Shown one piece after another: positions 41,563 to 50,234 of a stretch of DNA of 64,000 nt. The notes under the pieces were generated by a model, which saw only the letters and a program-made list of their open reading frames with translations, searched no databases and had not been told where the DNA came from. Position 1 is the stretch's first letter. The number at the start of each line of letters is the position of its first letter. The stretch is from Janthinobacterium lividum (GTDB lineage: Bacteria; Pseudomonadota; Gammaproteobacteria; Burkholderiales; Burkholderiaceae_D), in NCBI RefSeq assembly GCF_034424625.1, contig NZ_CP139976.1:1488001-1552000 (forward strand), in the 5' to 3' direction. A program made the translations under genes and the position numbers.

Positions 41563-44500
41563 ATGGTTTTCAGCGAGGACTCACGAGTCAAAATTCCATG
41601 CATCTTGCACTTGGTGCGGCTTGGCTACAACTATCTCTCCCTGAAAGATGCAACCTGGGATGAAGAAACCAACATCTTCCCGGAACTTTTCCGAACAGCC
41701 ATCGGGCAGATCAATCCAGGCATCGATGGCGGCGACATCGATCGCCTGCTTGCCGACGTCAAACTTTTGCTGGATAACGAAGACCTCGGCAAGGCCTTCT
41801 ACGAAAAACTTACGGAACGTTCCGGCGTCCGGTTAATCGACTTCGAGAACTTTGACAATAACAGCTTCCATGTCGTTACAGAGTTGACGTGCAAGAACGG
41901 TGACGACGAGTTCCGGCCCGACATTACTCTGCTCATCAACGGCATGCCGCTGAGCTTTATCGAGGTCAAGAAACCCAATAACCGCGAAGGCGTACTTGCC
42001 GAGCGCAATCGCATCATCACACGCAGCAGGAATCCGCGTTTCCGTCGTTTCGTCAACATAACGCAGCTGATGGTCTTCTCCAATAACATGGAGTACGATG
42101 ATGGCTCGCCGCAGCCCATCGAAGGCGCGTTCTATGCTAGTCCGTCCTATGACTCGCCAGTCTTCAACTATTTCCGCGAAGAAGAAACACTGGATCTAGC
42201 GACCCTGCTGGCAGAAGAGAATGACACCATTGAGAACGACGTGCTGCGCGACAACAACCTCAATGTTATCAAACACAGCCCTGAGTTCATCAGTAACAAA
42301 TCGCCTGATGCACCGACCAACCGCGTTTGTACCTCGCTGTTTAGTCGTGACCGGCTGGCCTTCTTGCTGCGATTCGCGCTCGTCTATGTAAATGAGACTG
42401 ATGGACTGCAAAAGCACGTTATGCGTTACCCGCAGCTCTTCGCTACTAAGGCGATCGAACGCAAGCTTGACGCTGGCGTGCGCAAGGGCATTATCTGGCA
42501 CACACAAGGCAGTGGGAAGACGGCGTTAGCGTACTACAACACCCGCTTTCTGACTGATTATTTTCAGCACCAAGGCATCATTCCCAAGTTCTATTTCATC
42601 GTGGATCGACTTGATCTGCTCATCCAAGCGCAGCGGGAGTTTGCGGCGCGCGGGCTGGTGGTGCACAGCATTGATAGTCGCGAAGCCTTCGCCCGCGACA
42701 TAAAGACCACGAAGGTGCTGCACAATAACACCGGCAAGCCTGAGATCACGGTGGTCAATATTCAGAAATTCCAAGATGACCCTGAAGTAGTACGTGCCGA
42801 GGATTATGACGTTAGCATCCAGCGCGTCTACTTTCTTGACGAAGTTCACCGCAGCTATAACCCACAGGGTAGCTTTCTTGCAAATCTCACCCAGTCAGAT
42901 CGTAATGCAATCAAGATCGGACTAACTGGTACCCCGCTACTCGGTGATGATTACAATTCCCGCGCGTTGTTTGGCGACTACATCCACAAGTACTACTACA
43001 ACGCGTCAATTGCGGATGGCTACACTCTGCGCTTGATCCGGGAAGAAATTGCCACTAACTACAAGCTCATTTTGCGGGAGGCGCTCGCCTCAGTGGAGAT
43101 CCAGCAAGGCGATATTGATCGAAAGCTTATTTACGCGCACCCGAAGTTTGTCGAGCCTATGCTCGATTACATCGTGCGTGATTTCGAGAAGAGCCGCAGC
43201 GCTCTGGGGGAAATCAGTATCGGCGGTATGGTAATCTGCGACAGCGCTGAGCAGGCGCGCCAGATGTTCGAGATTTTTAGCGGTGTCTATGCAACACCGT
43301 CCATATCGACCTATGCCGTCCAGGACTCAGCGCAAGCATTGATTGCCGCCGCCGAACCAGGGAGCTATGCCGCTCGCGTATTACTGGAGAACCGAGCTAA
43401 AAGTGCGGCACTGATTTTACACGACGTCGGCACCAAGGAAGAGCGTAAGCAATGGGTTGAAGACTTTAAAGCAGGCAAGATTGATCTACTGTTCGTCTAC
43501 AACATGTTGCTCACCGGCTTTGACGCAAAGCGCTTGAAGAAACTTTACCTGGGGCGGGTAATTCGTTCGCACAATCTGCTGCAAGCGCTCACCCGTGTGA
43601 ATCGTACGTATAAGGATTTCCGCTACGGTTACGTCGTCGATTTCGCAGACATCCGCAAGGAGTTTGATTCCACCAACAAGGCATATTTTGACGAATTGCA
43701 GGCTGAGCTGGGCGATGAAGTGGCGCATTATTCTAATCTGTTTAAGTCCACAGAAGAGATCGCTCAGGAAATCGAAGCCATCAAGGACATCCTGTTCAGT
43801 TTTGATATCGAAAACGCTGAGGTTTTCTCACAGCAGATCACTCAGATTCAGGACCGCGCTACGGTGCTGGCGCTCAAGAAGGCGTTGGCTGATGCACGCA
43901 ACCTTTATAATCTGATCCGCTTGCAAGGCGACAATGCGCTCCTTCAGCAACTCGATTTTCAAAAGCTTAACCAGCTCTACCGCGAGACAAGTAACCACCT
44001 CGATCTGCTCAACCTAAAGGAAAGCATCGAGTCCAGCACCGATACTAGTAACCTGCTCAATATCGCGCTAGAAGACGTGCTGTTCATGTTTACTAAAATC
44101 AAGGAAGAGGAGTTGGTGCTAGCCGACAAGCTCAAGAGCACGCTGCGCCGGACACGAGAAGCCTTGGTCGATAACTTCGACCAGCAAGACCCGAAGTTCA
44201 TCACTCTCAGGGAAGAGCTGGAGCGGCTGTTTAAGAAAAAGAAGCTGAACGAAGTAAGCCAAGAGGAAATGACCACCAACATTGGCGCGCTCAATGTCAT
44301 CTACGACAAAATCAAGGAGCTGAATCGCCAGAACAACCAGCTCCGCGCTAAATACCGGGGGGATGTCAAATTCACCCGCATCCATAAGCGATTGCAAGAG
44401 CGCGGTTCGGTAACGCAAACCGAGCGCCGCCTTTTTGAAGCACTTCTCGGCGTCAAGCAACAAGCCGATGAACAGGTGCTGCAAAACACCCAATTGCTGG

Positions 44501-44673
44501 CCAACGAAAGCTACTTCGGGCGCATGATGATGCCGATCGTGTTGGACGAGTTCGAGACCCGCCAAAAGATTGATCTCAATCTTGACGCCGCTGACACCAT
44601 CAATAATTTGGTAGTGAATGAATATATGAATGAATTTGCCTCAGGCAGCAGAACAGGAGCACAAAGTTGGTAA
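41563..44673 (+). CDS. hsdR: Type I restriction enzyme, R (motor/nuclease) subunit
   Basis: 1036 residues. The N-terminal PD-(D/E)xK nuclease is seen as FRPDITLLINGMPLSFIEVK. The SF2 motor follows with Walker A HTQGSGKTALAYYNT, Walker B/DEAD variant FLDEVHRSY, motif III IGLTGTPLL and VFVYNMLLTGFDAKRL-type motif V (here LFVYNMLLTGFDAKRL). A C-terminal coiled-coil region contacts the methylase. It translocates DNA and cleaves unmethylated sites as part of R2M2S. AGGGAGAG precedes the ATG. Its last seven bases overlap hsdM. Confidence 0.95.
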   Translation: MVFSEDSRVKIPCILHLVRLGYNYLSLKDATWDEETNIFPELFRTAIGQINPGIDGGDIDRLLADVKLLLDNEDLGKAFYEKLTERSGVRLIDFENFDNNSFHVVTELTCKNGDDEFRPDITLLINGMPLSFIEVKKPNNREGVLAERNRIITRSRNPRFRRFVNITQLMVFSNNMEYDDGSPQPIEGAFYASPSYDSPVFNYFREEETLDLATLLAEENDTIENDVLRDNNLNVIKHSPEFISNKSPDAPTNRVCTSLFSRDRLAFLLRFALVYVNETDGLQKHVMRYPQLFATKAIERKLDAGVRKGIIWHTQGSGKTALAYYNTRFLTDYFQHQGIIPKFYFIVDRLDLLIQAQREFAARGLVVHSIDSREAFARDIKTTKVLHNNTGKPEITVVNIQKFQDDPEVVRAEDYDVSIQRVYFLDEVHRSYNPQGSFLANLTQSDRNAIKIGLTGTPLLGDDYNSRALFGDYIHKYYYNASIADGYTLRLIREEIATNYKLILREALASVEIQQGDIDRKLIYAHPKFVEPMLDYIVRDFEKSRSALGEISIGGMVICDSAEQARQMFEIFSGVYATPSISTYAVQDSAQALIAAAEPGSYAARVLLENRAKSAALILHDVGTKEERKQWVEDFKAGKIDLLFVYNMLLTGFDAKRLKKLYLGRVIRSHNLLQALTRVNRTYKDFRYGYVVDFADIRKEFDSTNKAYFDELQAELGDEVAHYSNLFKSTEEIAQEIEAIKDILFSFDIENAEVFSQQITQIQDRATVLALKKALADARNLYNLIRLQGDNALLQQLDFQKLNQLYRETSNHLDLLNLKESIESSTDTSNLLNIALEDVLFMFTKIKEEELVLADKLKSTLRRTREALVDNFDQQDPKFITLREELERLFKKKKLNEVSQEEMTTNIGALNVIYDKIKELNRQNNQLRAKYRGDVKFTRIHKRLQERGSVTQTERRLFEALLGVKQQADEQVLQNTQLLANESYFGRMMMPIVLDEFETRQKIDLNLDAADTINNLVVNEYMNEFASGSRTGAQSW

Positions 44674-46304
44674 CGCAGGAATTTGAACAACGCACTCGAG
44701 AACTGATCGACAGCCTCAAGGCCATATGTGCCGCATATGGCCTGGGTAACGATGGCAACGAGTTCAAGATCATCACCCAAGTCTTTCTCTATAAATTTCT
44801 TAACGATAAATTCGCGTTCGAGGCCAAGAAAATCCGACCGGACTTGGCGAAAGACAATAAGTGGGAACAGGCTATCGTTGGCCTGAACAATGAGGAGCTT
44901 GGTAAACTGCATCGGCGCATGGGGCCAGATACCGCCCGATTGAAGCCCGAGCATTTCATCGCCCACCTATGGAACCGCCAGACCGCCCCGGAATTCTCCA
45001 AACTGTTCGATGATACGTTACGTGATATAGCGATTAGCAACAACGAAATATTCGCGGTCAAGACCGATGGCGGCGCCAAGATTACCCTGTTTGATCGGGT
45101 AAGCGAGTTTATTACCGACACGTCCAAGCGTGACGCTTTCTGTCGCGCCATCATCAATAAGTTGGGCGACTTTAGCTTCGAGCGCATTTTCACTCAAAAA
45201 TATGATTTTTACGCTGCCCTCTTCGAATACCTGATCAAGGATTACAACAAGGATAGTGGTGGTAAATACGCTGAGTACTACACCCCCCACGCTGTAGCCA
45301 AGATCATGGCCGCCATCCTCGTCCCCGACGCTGTGCGCGGCAAGATTAAGAACGTAAGCTGCTACGACCCATCGGCCGGGTCCGGCACGTTGCTGATGAA
45401 CATCGCCCACGCCATCGGGGAGCAGCGGTGCAGTATATATTCGCAAGATATTTCGCAGAAATCTTCTAGCCTACTACGTCTTAATCTGATCCTCAACAAC
45501 TTGGTACACTCCATTCCCAATGTCATTCAGGGTAATACGGTACTCCATCCGTATCACAGAGAGGGCAAGGTGCTGAGAAAGTTTGATTACATTGTTAGTA
45601 ATCCACCTTTTAAGATGGATTTCAGTGATTTTCGCAACGAGCTGGACACAGAGGAGAACCAAGAGCGCTTCTTCGCTGGGATTCCAAATATTCCGAAGCA
45701 GGCCGTGGATAAAATGGCCATCTACCAGCTATTTTTGCAGCACATTATTCATTCGCTCAAACCTGGTGGTAAGGCAGCCGTGGTGGTGCCTACTGGCTTC
45801 ATTACAGCTCAAAGCGGTATTGACAGCGGAATTCGCCAACATCTGGTGGTCAACAAAATGCTAGCTGGCGTCGTCTCCATGCCGAGTAACATCTTCGCCA
45901 CTACCGGCACGAATGTCTCCATTCTGTTTATTGATGCCGCTAACAAAGAGAATGTGGTGCTGATCGACGCCTCTACTCTGGGTACGAAGGTCAAGGATGG
46001 CAAATACCAGAAAACTTTGCTCTCTGAAGCAGAAGAAGATCGTATCATCGCAACTTTCAATGAAAAAAAAGCTGTTGAAGACTTTTCAGTGGTGGTAAGT
46101 TATCAAGATATCGCTGCCAAGAATTATAGTTTGAGTGCCGGACAGTATTTTGATATGAAAATCGAGTACGCTGACCTCACGCCGAAGCAGTTCGCTGGCA
46201 AGCTTAAGGAATTCTCCGTCCAACTGGATGGTCTTTTTAAGGAATCTGCTGGGTTGGAACTTAAAATAAAGAAACAACTGGCAGGGTTGCGTTATGTTGA
46301 CTAA
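44667..46304 (+). CDS. hsdM: Type I restriction enzyme, M (methyltransferase) subunit
   Basis: 545 residues. The N-terminal helical HsdM domain is followed by the N6-adenine methylase fold: YYTPHAVAKIM, motif I CYDPSAGSGTLLMNIAHAIG, catalytic motif IV DYIVSNPPF and a C-terminal helical tail. It methylates adenine within the sites chosen by HsdS. The start is TTG (VTQEFEQRTREL follows), with AGGAG nine bases upstream; no ATG fits. It overlaps hsdR by seven bases and hsdS by eleven, so the three are one operon. Confidence 0.95.
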   Translation: MVTQEFEQRTRELIDSLKAICAAYGLGNDGNEFKIITQVFLYKFLNDKFAFEAKKIRPDLAKDNKWEQAIVGLNNEELGKLHRRMGPDTARLKPEHFIAHLWNRQTAPEFSKLFDDTLRDIAISNNEIFAVKTDGGAKITLFDRVSEFITDTSKRDAFCRAIINKLGDFSFERIFTQKYDFYAALFEYLIKDYNKDSGGKYAEYYTPHAVAKIMAAILVPDAVRGKIKNVSCYDPSAGSGTLLMNIAHAIGEQRCSIYSQDISQKSSSLLRLNLILNNLVHSIPNVIQGNTVLHPYHREGKVLRKFDYIVSNPPFKMDFSDFRNELDTEENQERFFAGIPNIPKQAVDKMAIYQLFLQHIIHSLKPGGKAAVVVPTGFITAQSGIDSGIRQHLVVNKMLAGVVSMPSNIFATTGTNVSILFIDAANKENVVLIDASTLGTKVKDGKYQKTLLSEAEEDRIIATFNEKKAVEDFSVVVSYQDIAAKNYSLSAGQYFDMKIEYADLTPKQFAGKLKEFSVQLDGLFKESAGLELKIKKQLAGLRYVD

Positions 46305-47547
46305 GCCAATTTTGTCTATTGCCAAAAGAGTTTCAAGTGGCCTGACGCCTCTGAGGAGCAACCCTGAGTTCTGGGAGAACGGTACAATTCCGTGGTTGAA
46401 AACCGAGCAACTGGGCGAGAAATTTATCTATAGCACGACCGAAAAAATTTCGAAGGCTGCATTGGATAAGACCAGCATCAAGGTTTATCCGATAAATACG
46501 CTATCCGTCGCTATGTATGGTGAAGGTAAGACGCGTGGAAATGTGTCAATTATAAAAAATGAAATGGCAACGAATCAGGCATGCTGCAACATCGAGCTTG
46601 ACCCGGAATTAGCTGATTTTGAATATGTTTATTACTTCTTGAAGACTCAGTACAACGAGCTTAGAAACCTTTCGTCTGGTGTCAGGAAAAACCTAAATTC
46701 TAATGACATTAAGAATTTTGTTGTGCGTCTGCCCAAAGAGCTTTCGGCACAAAAAAGTATCGCTGCGGTCCTTTCGACCCTCGACACTAAGATTGACTGT
46801 AACAACCGTATCAACGCCGAGTTAGAGGCATTGGCCGATATGCTTTACGGTTATTGGTTCATGCAGTTCGACTTCCCCTGTGCTAAAGGCAAACCCTATA
46901 AATCATCAGGCGGTAAGATGAGCTATAACACAACCCTGAAACGGGAGGTTCCGGTAGGATGGAAGGACGGCACCTTAGATGATTTAGGTCGTATCCTCGG
47001 TGGCAGTACTCCGAGTACGGACAATCCAAAAAACTTTTCTGCCGATGGGGTACCGTGGATTACTCCTTATGATCTTTCCGGCAACCAAGGGAACAAGTTC
47101 ATTACCCGCGGTGCGCAAGATGTATCAGATGAGGGCATCAAGGCTGCCTCGCTGAAAAAAATGCCTGCGGGGAGCGTCTTACTTAGCTCACGTGCCCCCA
47201 TCGGATACATGGCCATTGCGCGGGCCGAATTGACAACGAATCAGGGATTTAAATCATTCATTCCCAGTAGTGAGTATTCAACAGCATTCATCTATTACAC
47301 GATCAAAAGATCTTTGAGGACGATTACGCAATACGCGTCTGGCTCGACCTTTAAAGAGGTGTCCGCCACTGTATTGAAGACCGTCAAAATTGTCCTGCCC
47401 GATCCGGATGTTGTCGCTCAGTTCACTACCGCAGTTGCCCCCATCTTCGAACGTCAAGACCTACTAGAGCAGGAGAGCGTACAGCTCGGACAACTTCGCG
47501 ACTGGCTGCTGCCTATGCTAATGAATGGCCAGATCAAGGTGGCGTGA
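46294..47547 (+). CDS. hsdS: Type I restriction enzyme, S (specificity) subunit
   Basis: 417 residues with two target-recognition domains. TRD1 covers about residues 1-140 (GLTPLRSNPEFWENGTIPWL). The first conserved helix follows (LSTLDTKIDCNNRINAELEA), then TRD2 (LGRILGGSTPSTDNPKNF, GVPWITPYDLSG) and the second helix (FERQDLLEQESVQLGQLRDW). Two TRDs predict a bipartite recognition sequence, which cannot be read from the protein. Full length. Confidence 0.94.
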   Translation: MLTKPILSIAKRVSSGLTPLRSNPEFWENGTIPWLKTEQLGEKFIYSTTEKISKAALDKTSIKVYPINTLSVAMYGEGKTRGNVSIIKNEMATNQACCNIELDPELADFEYVYYFLKTQYNELRNLSSGVRKNLNSNDIKNFVVRLPKELSAQKSIAAVLSTLDTKIDCNNRINAELEALADMLYGYWFMQFDFPCAKGKPYKSSGGKMSYNTTLKREVPVGWKDGTLDDLGRILGGSTPSTDNPKNFSADGVPWITPYDLSGNQGNKFITRGAQDVSDEGIKAASLKKMPAGSVLLSSRAPIGYMAIARAELTTNQGFKSFIPSSEYSTAFIYYTIKRSLRTITQYASGSTFKEVSATVLKTVKIVLPDPDVVAQFTTAVAPIFERQDLLEQESVQLGQLRDWLLPMLMNGQIKVA

Positions 47548-47812
47548 AGCTCAACTATTACTGGATGTGACTAGAGACCTATTTTCAATGCCGCCGGCGA
47601 GTCCTGATCCGGACTCGCCAGCGTGTAGACCAAATTAGCAAAGCGAAGAGGTTGGAAGCCGTCTAGCTAAAGTTACGCGGATACACGCACGCTCAGCGAG
47701 CCCCCGAAGATGTTGCGGGACAACACCTGCAAAATGCACTTATGGCACTCACGGTTAGATTTGGTAGTTGACCAGAAATAGGCCGGACGCAAGGACTTTT
47801 CGTTCCATAAAC

Positions 47813-47842
47813 AAAAACGCTAACCTGCATGGGTTGGCGTTT
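47813..47842 (-). terminator. Terminator attached to the tRNA-Phe fragment
   Basis: Reading left: AAACGCCAACC, ATGCA, GGTTAGCGTTT, then T-rich sequence. It is placed as a tRNA terminator would be, about 15 bases after the fragment's 3' end. Confidence 0.65.
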
Positions 47843-47857
47843 CGTGAACGATGTTCT

Positions 47858-47913
47858 TGGTGGCCCGGGGCGGAATCGAACCACCGACACAAGGATTTTC
47901 AATCCTCAGCTCG
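47858..47913 (-). pseudogene. 3' part of a tRNA-Phe (GAA) gene
   Basis: Reading left: GAGC, GAGGATTGAAAATCCTTG (anticodon GAA), GTCGGTGGTTCGATTCCGCC (T-arm) and the acceptor strand CCGGGCCA with encoded CCA. The 5' 20-odd bases (acceptor 5' strand and D-arm) are absent. A tRNA 3' half of this kind is what an integrative element leaves at its far end after inserting in a tRNA gene. Confidence 0.8.
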
Positions 47914-48036
47914 AAAGGAATTTTTTTGAATCATTTATGGTGCAAGTAAGCAACTTTTTGGTAAGGGCATCGTTGGGGGGATTCTTCAGTCTACCATCCG
48001 TCGAAATCAGTCACCCATGCGCGCTGCCAGTAATGA

Positions 48037-48052
48037 TTCGAATCCCCCTCTC
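48037..48052. repeat. Right attachment site of the second island
   Basis: TTCGAATCCCCCTCTC in the same orientation as in tRNA-Ser (33315-33330). Identity then stops (GCAGCCA against TCCGCCA). Confidence 0.75.
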
Positions 48053-48204
48053 GCAGCCATCTTCACCACCAACCCCGTCAACATGCCCACCATCATCCAC
48101 CGTTGCACGGCCACCCAAGTTGGACGCTGGGCTTGGAATCCTGCCATCGCCCCCAGCATCATTGCAATCACCGAATTCACGGCGATGCCGACGATGATCT
48201 GCAC
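48052..48204 (-). pseudogene. Remnant of a LysE/RhtB-type exporter gene
   Basis: Reading left, QIIVGIAVNSVIAMMLGAMA, GFQAQRPTWVAVQRWMM and LTGLVVKMAAR resemble the C-terminal membrane region of LysE/RhtB amino-acid exporters. Upstream, a TAA interrupts the frame and the rest of the gene is missing. At the other end the frame runs into the island attachment site. About 50 codons survive. Confidence 0.65.
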
Positions 48205-48267
48205 GCAACCAAGTTACGCATTCCGCTAACCGAACCGACAAAACTGCCGCTGCCCGCAGCCCAAACG

Positions 48268-48292
48268 CAAAAAAGCCCGCCAAAGCGGGCCT
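48268..48292 (-). terminator. Terminator of aceA
   Basis: A GCCCGC-TTTG-GCGGGC stem (reading left) followed by seven Ts, 27 bases after the aceA stop. Confidence 0.88.
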
Positions 48293-48318
48293 TCTCACTC
48301 TACAACCAAACCAAAAGC

Positions 48319-49899
48319 TCAGAACTGATTCATCGTGTTGTCTTTACCAGCCGCCTTCAGCGCCGCTTCGCCGCTGAAGTAATCCTTGTGATCGTCGCCG
48401 ATGTCCGAGCCGGACATGTTTTGATGTTTCACGCAGGCGATGCCCTGGCGGATTTCCTTGCGCTGCACGCCGGCCACGTAGCCCAGCATGCCCTGGTCGC
48501 CGAAGTATTCCTTGGCCAGGTTGTCCGTCGACAAGGCTGCCGTGTGGTAGGTCGGCAGGGTGATCAGGTGGTGGAAGATGCCGGCTTCGCGGGCCGAGTC
48601 GGCCTGGAAGGTGCGGATTTTCTCGTCGGCGGCGATCGCCAGTTCCGTCTGGTCGTATTCCACGCTCATCAGCTGGGCACGGTCGTAGGCGGACACGTCC
48701 TTGCCTGCCGCTTTCATGCCGTCGAAGATTTGCTGGCGGAAGTTCAGGGTCCAGTTGAACGACGGGCTGTTGTTGTACACCAGCTTGGCGTTCGGGATGA
48801 CCTTGCGGATTTCGCTGACCATGCCGCCGATTTGCGCGATATGCGGTTTTTCCGTTTCGATCCACAGCAGGTCGGCGCCGTTTTGCAAGGAGGTGATGCA
48901 GTCGAGCACGCAACGTTCTTCGCCGGAACCGGCGCGGAACTGGAACAGGTTGCTCGGCAGGCGTTTCGGACGCAGCAGCTTGCCTTCGCGCTTGATGATG
49001 ACGTCGCCATTGCCCAGCGCGTCAGCCGACACTTCTTCGCAGTCGAGGAAGGAGTTGTATTGGTCGCCCAGGTCGCCTGGTTCGTTGGTGACGGCGATCT
49101 GCTTGGTCAGGCCGGCGCCCAGCGAATCGGTGCGGGCGACGATGATGCCGTCGTCCACGCCCAGTTCCAGGAAGGCGTAGCGGATGGCGCGGATCTTGGC
49201 CAGGAAATCTTCGTGCGGCACCGTGACTTTACCGTCCTGGTGGCCGCATTGTTTCTCGTCGGATACCTGGTTTTCGATCTGGATGCAGCAGGCGCCCGCT
49301 TCGATGAACTGTTTCGCCAGCAAATAGGTGGCTTCGGCATTGCCGAAACCGGCATCGATGTCGGCGATGATGGGCACGACGTGGGTGACGTGGCCGTCGA
49401 TCTTCGCCTGGATGGCTTGCTTGGCATCACCTTGGGCCGCGTCCAGCTGACGGAACAGGCCGCCCAGTTCGCGGGCATCGGCCTGGCGCAGGAAGGTGTA
49501 CAGCTCCTTGATCAAGGCGGAAACGGCGGTTTTCTCGTGCATCGACTGGTCCGGCAGCGGGCCGAACTCGGAGCGCAGGGCGGCGACCATCCAGCCTGAC
49601 AGGTAGAGGTAGCGGCGGTCGGTGCTGTTGAAATGCTTCTTGATCGAGATCATCTTCTGTTGACCGATGAAACCATGCCAGCAACCGAGCGACTGAGTGT
49701 ACTTGGATGGGTCCGCATCGTAGGCGGCCATGTCGTTGCGCATGATCTTTGCCGTGTACTTGGCGATATCCAGGCCGGTCTTGAACTTGTTCTGCGCGCG
49801 CATGCGGGCGGCGGACTCGGGATTGATGGCGTTCCAGGCGCTGCCTTGTTGGTCTTTCAAACCAGCAACAGCCTTGATGTCGTCTTGATATTGGGACAT
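48319..49899 (-). CDS. aceA: Isocitrate lyase
   Basis: 526 residues, the longer isocitrate lyase class. It cleaves isocitrate to succinate and glyoxylate in the glyoxylate shunt. DADPSKYTQSLGCWHGFIGQ at the N-terminus, IADIDAGFGNAEATYLLAKQ, the catalytic loop DEKQCGHQDGKVTVPH (this class has KQCGH where E. coli has KKCGH) and LVYNNSPSFNW are in place. AGGAG precedes the ATG. With acs it equips the cell for acetate and fatty-acid growth; no malate synthase gene is in the window. Confidence 0.96.
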   Translation of the reverse strand: MSQYQDDIKAVAGLKDQQGSAWNAINPESAARMRAQNKFKTGLDIAKYTAKIMRNDMAAYDADPSKYTQSLGCWHGFIGQQKMISIKKHFNSTDRRYLYLSGWMVAALRSEFGPLPDQSMHEKTAVSALIKELYTFLRQADARELGGLFRQLDAAQGDAKQAIQAKIDGHVTHVVPIIADIDAGFGNAEATYLLAKQFIEAGACCIQIENQVSDEKQCGHQDGKVTVPHEDFLAKIRAIRYAFLELGVDDGIIVARTDSLGAGLTKQIAVTNEPGDLGDQYNSFLDCEEVSADALGNGDVIIKREGKLLRPKRLPSNLFQFRAGSGEERCVLDCITSLQNGADLLWIETEKPHIAQIGGMVSEIRKVIPNAKLVYNNSPSFNWTLNFRQQIFDGMKAAGKDVSAYDRAQLMSVEYDQTELAIAADEKIRTFQADSAREAGIFHHLITLPTYHTAALSTDNLAKEYFGDQGMLGYVAGVQRKEIRQGIACVKHQNMSGSDIGDDHKDYFSGEAALKAAGKDNTMNQF

Positions 49900-50012
49900 G
49901 TGAATCTCCTAAAAAGAAAAGCTATGTTTGAGAAAATCGCCGAGTGCGCCACAACGTCTTGTCGAAGCAAACTGCATGACTAAATAGTAGGCCGATTCGC
50001 GCCGATCTTCAA

Positions 50013-50026
50013 GTCTTATATAAGAC
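50013..50026. promoter_or_regulatory. Palindromic operator-like site upstream of aceA
   Basis: A perfect 14-bp palindrome GTCTTATATAAGAC, about 115 bases upstream of aceA in an AT-rich stretch. It looks like a binding site for a metabolic regulator (GntR-type by appearance). The regulator is not in the window. Confidence 0.55.
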
Positions 50027-50191
50027 ATATAACTTAAATTTAATCGTTCTTTTTCAACGACTTAATTATAATTTTTCAGGATGTGAAATGAATTTTCAAA
50101 AAGTGAGAGCATTAATGGATGAGTCTGCCGTTTGAAATCCCGCGATGTGAAACGCCTTTTCAGATTTTGGTGCAGCGCGACAAATCGGGGC

Positions 50192-50216
50192 AAAAAAAGC
50201 CACCCGAAGGTGGCTT
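50192..50216 (-). terminator. Terminator of the MHS transporter
   Basis: Reading left: AAGCCACC, TTCG, GGTGGCTT, then a run of Ts, 19 bases after the stop. Confidence 0.88.
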
Positions 50217-50234
50217 GGCTCGCTGGCGGTTGAT

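Larger units (their letters stand above)
47548..48036. other. Right end of the second island, without intact genes
   Basis: The stretch holds the tRNA-Phe fragment and its terminator (47813-47913), but no supported coding region. Confidence 0.6.
33315..48052. mobile_element. Second island, integrated in tRNA-Ser(GGA): defence cargo
   Basis: A P4-type integrase gene starts 230 bases after the intact tRNA-Ser. A 16-bp copy of the tRNA T-arm at 48037-48052 marks the far end, about 14.7 kb away. Cargo: a coupled arm-domain protein, a second integrase-like gene, an AlpA-like regulator, a RAMA-like protein, a Ubl/E1-E2/DUF6527 operon, a WYL regulator and type I restriction-modification. A tRNA-Phe fragment near the right end indicates an older or nested insertion. 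No conjugation genes are seen. Confidence 0.85.
49900..50234. other. Regulatory region of aceA and transporter terminator
   Basis: 335 bases without a gene. It contains the aceA leader, the palindrome at 50013-50026 and the terminator of the transporter gene. Confidence 0.6.

Noticed and set aside
48103..49599. A 498-codon plus-strand frame opposite aceA
   Set aside because: Antisense shadow of isocitrate lyase; composition is typical of mirrored GC-rich codons.
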